Of a stretch of 60,000 nt of DNA, positions 26,601 through 36,091 are shown piece after piece. The stretch is from Antedon mediterranea (taxonomy: Eukaryota; Echinodermata; Crinoidea; Comatulida; Antedonidae), in contig NC_092672.1 of NCBI RefSeq assembly GCF_964355755.1, positions 14,134,501 through 14,194,500 of the forward strand, written 5' to 3'. The stretch's first letter is position 1; every line of letters begins with the position of its first letter. The translations under genes and the position numbers were made by a program. The notes beneath the pieces were generated by a model that had not been told where the DNA came from, did no database searches, and saw nothing but the letters and a program-made list of their open reading frames with translations.

Positions 26601-29600
26601 TGACCAATTGGTAAACAGAATACCAAATGGATATTTGCTGACGACTAAGACTGGTTTGTTTAACAGTCTCCGAGAGTATGAGCGTGTACTCGATAGAGTT
26701 TCAAGACCGAAATCACCACGCTCTATTCGTATGAATGACTTCTTCCCAGAATCCTTTGTGTTGGATCTTAAAGCAGACAGGGATGCATTCTTTGAAACTT
26801 TTAAAGGTTTGTTCTAAGTTCAAGTTCAAAAAACATTTATTTGTTCAACAATGGCATATTTTTTAACAGTGTAATATATAGGTGTGTACATATTTAAATA
26901 AAACAAGGCAATAAGCCATCATTTGGGGTCTTCTCTAGAAGAAATCAAGTTTCTTGTCTCGAGAAAGACCCCACAAACAATACAGATACATATAAACTAA
27001 TACAATTTACTACTTAAAATAATAAATAAAACAAAAAAACGATGGAAGAAAAATAGATACATTCAGTGAACTACAATCATAATAATATTAAAATTAGTAT
27101 AAAGAAATAAGATATTTGTTTAAATTTTTACAAAAATTATAAAGAGATTTCACTCTTCCCTTGTTCTAACTATTGTATAAAGATGTATGTTATTTTTAAA
27201 GAACCCATAATAAACATTTATTATTTATCTACAGTATACCTTAGCAAAAAATGTCAACTTTTTCAAAATGCATTTTAACATTTCGGAAAAGATTTCAATC
27301 TTTGGATATTTACACATCAAATTGGCTAATTTACAACATAAGATTACAATGTTACAATATAAGATTTTTTCTTGAGAAAACACACAAATTTCAGGTAGAT
27401 CCCCAGGCGACCTATGATATTATTTTCTACAGCACTAAAATTTGTAATTCTTTATGCAGAAGGTGAGACCTGGATTTGTAAACCAAATGGTATGAATCAA
27501 GGCAAAGGTATCTACCTCGTACGTGACCTCAGTGAGTTGAAAGAAAAGTACAGTGATGTTCAAGCTGATAAACCTCCAAAAAGAAAGCTGAGACCACATG
27601 CTAATCAGAGATTGATTCAGAGGTAAATACAATGAAACAATGATGATTATTACATAGAATCTCTATTTAATGATCATGTATTTATTTAGAGAACAATAAG
27701 GCATAATGATTAGAAATTGGACTGTCAGGTGAGAACCTGTATGCACCATTTGTTTATGTCCTCAGAATAGAATGTTGCTTTGTCTTTCAAGAGAACTATG
27801 AAGCCAAAGCATAAGCCACATGTGCACAATAAATAATTAGGTTGCAGAACAGAAGCTGTGTGCCAGACAGGGGTCCACGTACAGAACACTAAAAGCAAAA
27901 AAAGAACTAATAGCATTATAGTGCAACACTAACAGTACACTACAAATGTAGGCCTACCTATAAGTTAGAATACTTAAATGCAATCAACCCTGATAAATAA
28001 CTGGCTACACTATTCAGACAGTGAATGGTATCCTCATTTTCTAAGGATCATTAAATTAAGTGTTAAATCAGAAGATCTGTAAATTATATTGCATAGGTCA
28101 TATTTTGATAGAATGTATATACAAAATATAAAAAGTATAGCTGCTGTAGAGTAATTACAAGTCAACTTTATACATTTAAGGTAATTTTATATTATAACAA
28201 AAAATACTTTAATACATTGTATGAAAGGATTCCACTTTAAATTGTAAAAACGTTTCACTACATATAGGTACATTCCGAATCCTTTGCTGTTGAATGGTAA
28301 GAAGTTTGACGTCCGATCATACATGTTGATAGCTTCCACCACACCATTCATTGTATTCTTCCATCAAGGTTATTGCAGGTTGTCTTGCGATAAATATGAT
28401 CCAGATAGTCATGATTTGGCTCTACATCTCACCAATCAGGTAAGACACTAGCTTCACACATTCCATAATGCGTGATGGATACTTAGTACTTACTTACTGT
28501 TTTTTCAGAGGCAACTTTGATTCTGGCTTTTGTTGTTCCAGCTTTTGTTTGTATTAATTGTGATTTAATTACAGGTGCTTGACATGTATAGCATACGTAT
28601 GCCACCACATAGAATATATCATCATCATGGACTATTGACTGACATGACTCTCCATTTAACTCTATCGTCTACCAGTGCTCTCTAAAGCTTGGTTCTTAGG
28701 TGACAACGCAAGGACGTAAGCGCAACGCAAGCAAATTGACCAATGACAACCATCAGTTCAGATAATCCATCTCTTATTATTGGTCAAATTACTTACGTTG
28801 TGCTTACAACCTGAGAACCAAGCTTAAGATAGCTTGTGATGTGGTTACTCTTTACTTTCCTGCTCTTATACCAGTGTATATCCTGCACAAATATGTCACA
28901 CAATGACAATTGACTCAAGATCCATCTATAACATAATGTTAACAAAAACATGCGATAACAACTAGTGGTTGACATAAATTCATGTAGTGTTAGTTATTGA
29001 TGAAAAGCAAGTTTTGTAACTTGAACATCATAGATTTGTTATGTTATTAAGCTGTTTTTAGGGGCTACTGCAGAATAATTGTTAAAGGGCAAAAGACGGA
29101 ACAACATTGTTTTTGATCCATTTTCATCTACAATCTATACAAAGTGTAAGGTAATTTCTACCAACATGATACCATCTACAGTATTTATGATTTTAGATAT
29201 CAATTTTATTTTATTTTTAGTATCAACAAAAGAAAAATCCAAGTTATCAAGATGTTAAGGAAGACACAGTGTGGAGTATGGAACGCTTCAATGAATATGT
29301 AAATTCATTAGCAAGTGAGAAAGGTCTTAGCAAGGACTGGGTTCTCAACTCATTCACAGTAAGTGAACTCTGAGAAAGGTCTTAGTAAGGACTGGGTTCT
29401 CAACTCATTCACAGTAAGTGAACTCTGTGAGAAAGTTCTGAGTAAGGACTGGGTTATCAACTCCTTCACAGTAAGTGAACTCTGTGAGAAAGGTCTTAGT
29501 AAGGACTGGGTTCTCAACTCCTTCACAGTAAGTGAACTCTGTGAGAAAGTTCTGAGTAAAGACTGGGTTATCAACTCCTTCACAGTAAGTGAACTCTGTG

Positions 29601-31533
29601 AGAAAGTTCTGAGTATGGACTGGGTTCTCAACTCCTTCACAGTAAGTGAACTCTTTGAGAAAGTTCTTAGTAAGGACTGGGTTCTCAACTCCTTCACAGT
29701 AAGTGAACTCTGTGAGAAAGTTCTGAGTAAGGACTGGTTCTCAACTCATTCACAGTAAGTGAACTCTGTGAGAAAGTTCTGAGTAAGGACTGGGTTCTCA
29801 ACTCCTTCACAGTAAGTGAACTCTGTGAGAAAGTTCTGAGTAAGGACTGGTTCTCAACTCCTTCACAGTAAGTGAACTCTGTGAGAAAGTTCTTAGTAAG
29901 GACTGGGTTCTCAACTCCTTCACAGTAAGTGAACTCTTTGAGAAAGTTCTGAGTAAGGACTGGGTTCTCAACTCCTTCACAGTAAGTGAACTCTGCGAGA
30001 AAGTTCTTAGTAAGGACTGGGTTCTCAACTCCTTCACAGTGAGTGAACTCTGCACATACTTCTGCAAATCAAATTGACCTTTATTTCGTACATATTCCAT
30101 TTGTTAGTTTGAATGGAGGTACTTCATGGTTTTTGTAGTAACATTTTGCATCTGTAAGGTATTATTCTTTTACTGATCCTTCTGGGCCCCCATACAAATC
30201 TTAATACAGTAGAATCCCTATTAAGGGAACACCGTCGGCACCCAAATAAGGTGTCTACTTAATATAGTTTACTCTAAATAGGGATTGGCTATATTGTTAA
30301 TGTTAAAACATACTTCTCCACATTTGTTTCACAGGAAATAAACATTTAGGGTGTCCCCTGAATATGGGTCATGTCCAAAAGGAGGTGGTTTTTGTACTAA
30401 GATGCCTACTGTCTCAGGTTTTTTTTTTCATAATACCAGTTCATTGGTTCTTAGGTTAAAATCCTATTGGTTACAGTAAAACCAACATTAGTCCTCATTA
30501 ACAACCTACACTACTTTATTTCCAAAGACAAGATGGAACATTAAAGTTACAAATTATTGTGTAGCATTCATTCCTGCTTTTAATAAATTGATCGACTTGC
30601 TTTATTGTATTATCAAACTAAAGTTTTGTTTGTTTAATTTCTTTCAGAAACAAATGATGAAAATTATGACACACTGTTTTCATGCTGTTAAGAATAAATT
30701 AGAATGTCGCTATGGATTCTTTGAATTATTGGGCTTTGATTTTCTTGTTGATACAGACTTCAATGTAAGTACATTACACATGATACAAGTTACAGAAAAT
30801 ACAATTATTATTAGCTGAGATGTTGCAGTATTTAAAGCAATTTCCATTGAATAATTATTCATGAATGTCCAACTAACTTATAAATATGCATATCCCCTAC
30901 TAATGTGTTACTGATATCCATTATATATTATTCCTTGTTCTATTTTCAGATTTATGTTTTGGAGATAAATTGTAACCCAGCATTACACACAAACTGTGAG
31001 GTTTTGAAGCAACAACTACCACCAATGATAGAGGAAACATTAGGTTAGTGCGAGACTAGATGTATTTTAAAAAGAAATTTAAGTTTCAAATATTAAAAAC
31101 ACAAAAAATAATGCAGAGGTCAACTTAATTCCTTTTTGGTCTTTCAATTCATTTTATAAACTACATTATGAAAATGCTGCACAATATTGTCAAAAATATC
31201 TAAAATATAATTATGTCTATAAAATTACACTAACAAATATTTCAATTATTAATATTATAATTTACAGATATTGTTATTGAAGTATTTGAAAAGACGATGA
31301 AGCACAAAACAATAAATCCTATCCATTCAGTGAGGAGGTTTATACAGCTGTACAATACAGACACTAAAAGAGTTTCTTCTAGTAGACCAAAATCACTAAG
31401 TCCAACTAGACCACGTCCTACACCGATGTCACCGGTCAAGAAGAAACAAGCGCCACCAGCGCAAGCCAACCAACAAACACCACCGAACAAAGCTAAAGAA
31501 AGAACCAAAAGTACAACATCATTAAGAACATGA
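11510..31533 (+). CDS. TTLL10: TTLL10-like tubulin polyglycylase with an N-terminal NlpC/P60-like domain (13 exons, 5' end missing)
   Basis: Exons 11510-11660, 12075-12278, 16263-16452, 18716-19254, 23967-24153, 24566-24684, 26600-26806, 27460-27622, 28268-28439, 29221-29358, 30648-30764, 30950-31043 and 31268-31533 all have GT-AG borders and agreeing phases, summing to 2547 nt (848 residues plus stop). Residues are numbered from the first visible exon. Residues about 28-180 look like an NlpC/P60 fold, with LDCCGL (Cys62), PGDLVF and [10 protein letters not shown] (His128). Residues about 183-410 are an acidic, polar linker. Residues about 413-770 are a tubulin-tyrosine-ligase-like ATP-grasp domain: [23 protein letters not shown] (536-549), KFDVRSYML (599-607), [15 protein letters not shown] (Asp721) and LEINCNP (Glu734, Asn736). 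The C-terminal tail is Ser/Pro/Lys-rich. Known of the family: TTLL10 elongates glycine chains on tubulin and other proteins. The start codon is not in the first exon, so at least one upstream exon is missing. Assignment to TTLL10 rather than another TTLL is by motif recognition only. Confidence 0.88.
12075..12278 (+). CDS. TTLL10: TTLL10-like exon 2: catalytic-cysteine segment of the NlpC/P60-like domain
   Basis: Acceptor CCTTGCAG, donor GTAAGG. The exon encodes [15 protein letters not shown], the counterpart of the D-C-S-G-L motif that holds the nucleophilic Cys in NlpC/P60 enzymes, followed by PGDLVF, the usual strand motif between Cys and His. Phase 1 at both ends. Confidence 0.88.
14907..15590 (+). 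repeat. 51-61-bp compound minisatellite, about 13 copies
   Basis: Each unit has a (GT)n run of variable length, GAATAATAGCTTTCATTCCA and CTGCTCATCTTCTTCAAGTC. The change in unit length comes from the embedded GT microsatellite. It lies in intron 2 of the TTLL10-like gene. Confidence 0.94.
15641..15740 (+). repeat. 50-bp tandem duplication
   Basis: GCCACTGTTTATGGTGTTTA and the next 30 bases occur twice, head to tail and identical. Confidence 0.93.
15807..16031. mobile_element. Foldback MITE (225 bp)
   Basis: Perfect 15-bp inverted ends TTGTCGTATTCGATT (15807-15821) and AATCGAATACGACAA (16017-16031). A second perfect 15-bp inverted pair lies inside (15827-15841 and 15915-15929). Flanks share AATGTAA, possibly part of an ~8-bp target duplication. 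It sits 230 bp before TTLL10-like exon 3. Confidence 0.78.
16263..16452 (+). CDS. TTLL10: TTLL10-like exon 3: histidine segment of the NlpC/P60-like domain
   Basis: Acceptor TTTAACAG, donor GTAACT. The exon encodes [10 protein letters not shown], the family's catalytic His strand (consensus HVGIYLG), then the conserved-looking [10 protein letters not shown] end. The third polar catalytic position cannot be placed with confidence. It leaves in phase 2. Confidence 0.87.
18716..19254 (+). CDS. TTLL10: TTLL10-like exon 4: linker between the two domains
   Basis: The long exon (539 nt) starts with YCPEHEWC and continues as an acidic and then Gln/Asn/Thr/His-rich low-complexity sequence. This is probably a disordered linker. 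Its donor is GTGTGT directly after an AAAG, and a stop follows in the intron. The open frame and matching phases on both sides support it. Confidence 0.8.
19353..19524. mobile_element. Probable MITE, about 170 bp
   Basis: GTCTTTTACACCTGCTCCGG at the left and CCAAAGCAGGTGTGAAAGAC at the right form imperfect inverted ends. In intron 4 of the TTLL10-like gene. The target duplication was not resolved. Confidence 0.6.
20111..20270 (+). repeat. 40-bp minisatellite, 4 copies
   Basis: CTTATACATGTTGTATAATG plus TGTCAAATGTATCAATGTAC, essentially identical in four copies. In intron 4 of the TTLL10-like gene. Confidence 0.94.
20658..20683. other. Hairpin CATAGAGATAT...ATATCTCTATG (copy 2)
   Basis: The same arms as at 6564, here extended by ATCATAG/CTATGAT. 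Confidence 0.6.
23865..23912 (+). repeat. LINE/SINE-like 3' tail ending in (TATCTG)n
   Basis: TATTTGGACAATAAAAGTTA then TCTGTATCTGTATCTG, a typical retroposon tail, 55 bp before TTLL10-like exon 5. Confidence 0.5.
23967..24153 (+). CDS. TTLL10: TTLL10-like exon 5: start of the TTL domain
   Basis: Acceptor TTTCCAG, donor GTAAGA. After a Ser/Lys-rich stretch it encodes [15 protein letters not shown]. This Gly-rich strand begins the ligase region in TTLL10-type proteins. Confidence 0.86.
24566..24684 (+). CDS. TTLL10: TTLL10-like exon 6
   Basis: Acceptor GTTTTTAG, donor GTAAAC. It encodes [12 protein letters not shown] and [12 protein letters not shown], the early TTL-domain helix and strand (family pattern: W..LRW.E). 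A 24-bp minisatellite begins 95 bp into the following intron. Confidence 0.86.
24780..25114 (+). repeat. 24-bp minisatellite, left array (about 14 copies)
   Basis: The unit ACATATACAGACAACAGTAC plus GTTA. Each unit junction makes GTTAAC and so a TTAA. It is interrupted at a TTAA by the 626-bp element at 25115. In intron 6 of the TTLL10-like gene. Confidence 0.95.
25115..25740. mobile_element. Non-autonomous TTAA-flanked DNA transposon (626 bp)
   Basis: It starts AGACCCCTTCCCTGC and ends, read from the other strand, AGCCCCATTCCCTACG, an imperfect inverted repeat. It is flanked by TTAA on both sides (25111-25114 and 25741-25744). No transposase ORF. TTAA duplication is known for piggyBac and related superfamilies. 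The host site is a unit of the 24-bp minisatellite. Confidence 0.78.
25741..26390 (+). repeat. 24-bp minisatellite, right array (about 27 copies)
   Basis: Same unit as the left array, with a TTAAAATA variant scattered only in this half. It resumes at the TTAA directly after the inserted element. Confidence 0.95.
26600..26806 (+). CDS. TTLL10: TTLL10-like exon 7
   Basis: Acceptor TTTACAG, donor GTTTGT. It encodes [20 protein letters not shown] and then [13 protein letters not shown], matching the family features of an N-rich loop, tracking of 'lTtK.gL...L' and 'fFP.sy.L'. Confidence 0.88.
27460..27622 (+). CDS. TTLL10: TTLL10-like exon 8: ATP-binding loop
   Basis: Acceptor TTATGCAG, donor GTAAAT. 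It encodes [18 protein letters not shown], the classical nucleotide-binding lysine and glycine-rich loop of TTL enzymes, and then a Lys-rich loop. Confidence 0.9.
28268..28439 (+). CDS. TTLL10: TTLL10-like exon 9
   Basis: Acceptor CATATAG, donor GTAAGA. It encodes [20 protein letters not shown] and ends in LALHLTNQ. Both are hallmark ATP-grasp motifs of the TTL family. It is followed in the intron by a foldback MITE at 28686. Confidence 0.91.
28686..28824. mobile_element. Foldback MITE, Harbinger-like, in TTLL10 intron 9
   Basis: AGCTTGGTTCTTAGG at the left and CCTGAGAACCAAGCT at the right are inverted repeats, with internal ACGCAAGGACGTAAGCGCAA motifs and flanking TAA on each side. It is related to the MITEs at 53277 and 54603. 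Confidence 0.78.
29221..29358 (+). CDS. TTLL10: TTLL10-like exon 10, whose 3' end has seeded a minisatellite
   Basis: Acceptor TTTTTAG, donor GTAAGT. It encodes [12 protein letters not shown] and ends [14 protein letters not shown]. That end, with the donor, is repeated 12 more times downstream. Reading on past this donor gives GTA AGT GAA CTC TGA, so only this first donor keeps the frame open. The next exon (KQMMKIM) continues the expected TTL helix. Confidence 0.86.
29302..30050 (+). repeat. 57-bp minisatellite that copies an exon end with its 5' splice site
   Basis: Thirteen occurrences of TTCACAG|TRAGTGAACTC at about 29358, 29413, 29470, 29527, 29584, 29641, 29698, 29754, 29811, 29867, 29924, 29981 and 30038. 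Spacing is 57 bp except 55 bp once and 56 bp twice. The first copy contains the real 3' end of TTLL10-like exon 10. The unit equals 19 codons (core [13 protein letters not shown]). Confidence 0.95.
30207..30420. repeat. Possible old dispersed repeat in TTLL10 intron 10
   Basis: TACAGTAGAATCCCTATTAA, GGTGTCTACTTAATATAG, AAATAGGGATTGG and GGTGTCCCCTGAATATGGG echo each other in both orientations. I recall similar wording as a common invertebrate repeat, but cannot name it. Confidence 0.35.
30648..30764 (+). CDS. TTLL10: TTLL10-like exon 11: metal-binding aspartate
   Basis: Acceptor TCTTTCAG, donor GTAAGT. It encodes [19 protein letters not shown]. The GFDF...D motif carries the Mg/ATP-coordinating Asp of the ATP-grasp fold. 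Confidence 0.91.
30950..31043 (+). CDS. TTLL10: TTLL10-like exon 12: E-x-N catalytic motif
   Basis: Acceptor ATTTTCAG, donor GTTAGT. It encodes [12 protein letters not shown]. The Glu and Asn of LExNxNP are the remaining metal ligands of TTL enzymes, so the active site looks complete. Confidence 0.91.
31268..31533 (+). CDS. TTLL10: TTLL10-like terminal exon
   Basis: Acceptor ATTTACAG. It encodes [12 protein letters not shown] and ends in a basic Ser/Pro/Thr/Lys tail ([23 protein letters not shown]) before TGA. The tail may help contact acidic tubulin tails; that is inference. A polyadenylation signal AATAAA lies about 140 bp downstream. Confidence 0.88.
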
Positions 31534-31672
31534 ACATATCATCCATGTTTGTTGATGTTATCTGGTAGAGGCATTATTATTGTAATACAGTATTAGGAAA
31601 TTTGGGCAACCTCCGTATCTGTATGGGTAAAATTTCACATTTTATCACACATTCTGTGTAGCTTGACTTGAG

Positions 31673-31678
31673 AATAAA
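31673..31678 (+). promoter_or_regulatory. Candidate polyadenylation signal of the TTLL10-like gene
   Basis: This is the first AATAAA after the stop codon (AGAATAAATA), 140 bp downstream. Several later AATAAA motifs (e.g. near 32801 and 33319) could give longer 3' UTRs. Confidence 0.4.
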
Positions 31679-31699
31679 TAACAAATGTTGACTAGGCCT

Positions 31700-34600
31700 G
31701 GGCTAGATATGTTGGTAAACATAGAGGCCTAGGCTAGATGCGTCGATGAACCCAGCCTAGGCCTATCTCCTACATATATTTAGCCCTCTAATGGTACGTA
31801 AAATGATTTTTCCCAAATGAAAAAAGCTACAAATTCAAACATATCCATATATGTGTTGTCAGACAGATTCGTATGCGTATACGTAAGCTTGCCCAAACTC
31901 TCCTGTAACTTACTCCTCAGAACTCACAACTATACTATATACCAGGTTTATGCTTGCATTAAACACTATTTATATTACTGTGACATACAAAATGACATTG
32001 AAAAATAATCAATCTTGATCAATGAAAATGATTTCCATTTGTTTAATTAAGAAACAAGATTATTATACAATACAAAGAATATAAACAGAAATATTGTAAA
32101 GTGATCATGACAATTTTCTTTTAAAACATATTTCTAATGCCATCTTCATTGTTCTTGCCAGTTTTGCTAGTTTTTTATTTTAACAGTTTTATACTTTTAC
32201 ATTTGTTTCTTTATCCTAAATCTGCATTATATGCTGCATAATTATTATAAGCTGCATAATTATTATAAGCTTCATGATTGTGTAGCACTGCAATATAATT
32301 AATAAGTTTAGAATGTTGTTTCAATATTTATGCCAACATCTATTCATATATAAAGCATCATTGGTAAGTGTATCATTCAGTAATATAAAAAAACAAAACA
32401 AAAAAGCTTTTTACATATTATGTTATTAAAATATAATTTTTATAAATTCTTTCAAATGTCCATAAAGGCAACATTTAACTTTGATTATTTAGTTGTAGTA
32501 GAATATTACTACTACTAGCCCACATCTTTTTCTCTTTATTTTTTTATGAGGTAATATGAGAGAACAATTTGATTCTGTTTGTTTTTTAATATATTTTTAT
32601 ATTAATTATCAATTCAATCTCTATTGAATTTAAATAAGTTGTAGTTGTGTAGGCTTATAGATATTATTCAATAAGTTAAGTGTGAATAGGTATAGCCAAA
32701 TTGTTAGATAAACACATTACATATTGGCTTGAAAATGTATTGATCATTCCATATAATTGTGCAATTATTTGCTAACTTCTTTGAAGTGATAATTTAGGAA
32801 ATAAAGCATGTTATTGTAAACAAATTTTAACTTACTAAAGTCGGTTTTAAAAAATAATTGTTGTAGGCTAAAATGCATGGTGAAAATATGCAATATTTTA
32901 ATTAATGTATTTGAACACTAACAGTTTGATGTCTTGTTATACAAGTTATTATTTATTTTTGTGATACTTGTAATTGATGAGTATGTGTGTCTGCAACTAA
33001 TCCTTGTTACAAACTGAAATATGAATTAGCTTTTTTATGACTGAATTTGTTTATTAACTGGTTCCTAATCTTAATGTATGTCTGTGACGTTGGTTCACCC
33101 TTATTTCCATACCGTATAGAGTAGTAGATCAATTCAAATATTCTTCTTTTATTATAATGCAGTATTTAATGTCCTGGTTCTTTTCTTTTCTACTGAATTG
33201 TTTATAGAATAGTCATAAATATGTGCAATTATTGTGTATATAATTATGTGTGTGTGTGTGTGTGTGATAATTATAGGAAAGCCCTCCATTCTCTGTTTGC
33301 TTGTATGGTAATTCTGCAATAAATAGCAAAAATATATCTTATTGTTTATTTAACATTTGTGAGGTTTTTACACCCAACATAGAAACAAAAACATTCACAA
33401 ACATTGTAAATATCCTACGAGAACTTTGATGGGTAATATATTTTGGTTACCAAAAATGCACATTTTTATTTAACAAAAAATATGAAGGCCACAGATATCC
33501 TGTGATACCATATAAGATGGTACAAAGTGCAATGGGTATGGAAGATTATTACAATGATCATAGCAAAAAGGGTCTAACAAACAAACAAAATATATACACT
33601 GAAACATACATATAATAAAATGTTCATACAAATTTAAAAATCAAGACTACAAATAATGCTAGACAATAAAACAAATATTAAACAAGAAATATTTCTTACA
33701 AAAAAACGGCGCTCCACTTTTTGGGTAACAATTTTAATTATTGGTTTTTTTTTATTGACTTTTTATCCAATTTTTTTGGATTAAAAGTCAGTAGTAATCA
33801 TTTTGTTTAACGTAAATATAGTCTGAAAGTGAAAACAAAAACATCAATTTAACTTTCCGAACACACTGCTCAGACTTTTCAGCACATTCGCATAAAATGT
33901 ATGTTGTTAGCTCAGTGATCACATTGTTTAACATTAGCATAACATAGCCAGGAACGTAACCACCACGCGAATTGTTCACCGAAAATACGCCTTTTTCACG
34001 ATACGGAAGCGCCAACCATATTATTTTCAGAGGCCAACTTACAAATTCATAACTCATTAACGGACAGTAATTATGGACCTACTCTTTGCTTTAAACTGTA
34101 CTAGATTAGCCTATTATAAAAGCTGTTTGGACTTGCATATTTGTACTATTGTACTAAGTGCTAAGACGATGTTGAAAAAAAATACCTTTGTGGGGTGTCA
34201 AAATGCTATTTGACCCCCACGATTTATTTTGGGAGGTCAGTTGCCCACCCCAGATTAAAGGTTTTAAACTCCACACATCGTTTTTCAAATCAAATATTAA
34301 AATTAGAATACCCAAACACGTTTGTAATGTTTTTTAAACATTTAAATTCTATAAACTACAATAATATACATTCTTAACGTTTTAAAATAAATGTTCTATT
34401 ATCCAAACAATATTGCGTTCTTTATACGTTTAAAACCGTTTTCAAAATACGTTATTTTAACGCTTGACGCTTACGTATGATAACACACTTTTTTCAAAAC
34501 TAAACAATACGTTCTGATATCGGAAGTGAACGGGTGATTATTACACATAACTGACAATACGTGTCGTAATTCAATAAAACTCTTTTTTGTGTCTTGTAGT

Positions 34601-34990
34601 TTTGCCAGAATTCTGACCAGTGAACTGAATATTATGTTTAAAAGAAGTAGTTGTGTAAAGAGAAATATGTTGGTTTGTGGTCCGAGTCAAATGGATCGAA
34701 TTTGAAATATTTGAAAATTATAAATAATATTCAAATTGAGATGGAATGAGTGAGAAAAAATCATATTCATTTATTTCCTGAAAAAAGAAAGCAATGGATT
34801 GGAATGGGATAGCGGAGGGGAGGAATCTAGGAATCTTATCCATCCATCAGTGTCAAGACGACGATACGCGTGCGACATAGACAACACCTTTGCTGCTTAT
34901 GGCGCCCCATAAAGTACCATCTATCATAAACAGCGCCGCTCAACTTTATTCTACCACCACCAGTTTGTGGTGCGTAAACAACTTACATAA
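31700..34990. other. Intergenic AT-rich DNA between the two genes
   Basis: Probably includes the TTLL10-like 3' UTR at its left end. No exon-like pattern otherwise. Confidence 0.5.
33247..33268. repeat. (GT)n microsatellite
   Basis: Eleven or so uninterrupted TG dinucleotides. Confidence 0.9.
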
Positions 34991-35004
34991 CATCAAAGAT
35001 AGTG

Positions 35005-35887
35005 GGCGCTAGTTCCGTTTCGCACCTGTTTTTATTTCGACTTCCTTTTGACTCCAAATTGTTAAGCAACTTATTGTGAATACCACATCTTAAAATTGGG
35101 CCTCATAAGTACTTTTATGAAGAAGAATCACATAAAAAGTAACAAATAAATCCTTAAATTGATGATTTTACAAACATGTTTCTCGCATACCGTTCGCCGC
35201 GAATTTAGCATACTCGAAGTTCAATATTTTTGTTTCTATGGAGCGCCAAAAGAGCAACAACAATAGATGGTTAAAACCTCAGTGGAATGCGTCTTCTTTT
35301 AATGCATTTATTATTGAAATACACGTTTAATTTTAATATATTTTGTCAATAAAAATGCTGTAACATTTTACTGCTAATAATTTGCTGTTGTCAAATAGCA
35401 ACCAACCCTAGGCCTAAGAGTAAGACTATTATTTAGATTAAGGTATACCCCTACAGTACATGTAATATGATGATAAATTTGTCGATTTTCATTCCTAAAA
35501 GCTCCTGCAAAAACCATGTACAGTATCAACAGTAATATTTTTGTTGCATTGACATTGACAAAATATGATAAAATTAAACGTAATTTTCACCAATAAATGC
35601 ATTAAATATACGAAATTTACTGAGTTTTTAGCCCTCTATTATGATTGCTCTTTTGGCGCTCCATAGAAACAACAACATTGAACATGGAGTATGCGAAATT
35701 CACGAACCGATGTGCGAGAAACACGTCTGTAAATTCATCAATTTAAAGGATTTATTTTTTACTTTTTGTGTGATCTCCTTCGTAAAAGTATTTTTGAGGC
35801 CTAATTCTAAGGTGTGGTACTCACGATAAAGTTACTTAACCAATTTTGAGTCGAAATAAACGACAGGTGCGAAACGGAACTAGCGCC
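35005..35887. mobile_element. Long-arm foldback transposon with an 8-bp target duplication (883 bp)
   Basis: The left arm (about 35005-35258) and right arm (about 35644-35887) are inverted copies; the tips are GGCGCTAGTTCCGTTTCGCA. The 8-bp repeat AGATAGTG flanks it (34997-35004 and 35888-35895). There is no coding capacity. An 8-bp duplication fits hAT or P-type transposases; which one is unknown. It ends 79 bp before the secreted-protein ATG. Confidence 0.85.
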
Positions 35888-35966
35888 AGATAGTGTAACA
35901 TTTAACAACCTGAATCTGAAAACGTACAACAGCAGCAGTAGTACTAAAAATCAAACAGTTTCAAGA

Positions 35967-36091
35967 ATGACGTATTTTAAGGTTTTAACAGTCGTGGTGG
36001 TTTTGTTAGGCATTTGGCAGTTGTCTAGTGACGCTTTTATGATCAAGCCGTTCAAACTCAATTCTTTGCATGCTTCATGTCATGTAAATTG
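35967..36091 (+). CDS. Secreted eight-Cys protein, exon 1 (signal peptide)
   Basis: ATG in the context CAAGAATGA. It encodes the signal peptide and the first Cys (SCHVN), ending two bases into a Trp codon at donor GTAGGT. An alternative donor (GTAAAT, eight bases upstream) would break the frame. Confidence 0.8.

Noticed and set aside
29350-30100. ORFs in the 57-bp array on both strands
   Set aside because: The period is a multiple of 3, so open frames are expected. The only supported coding part is the first copy, up to 29358.
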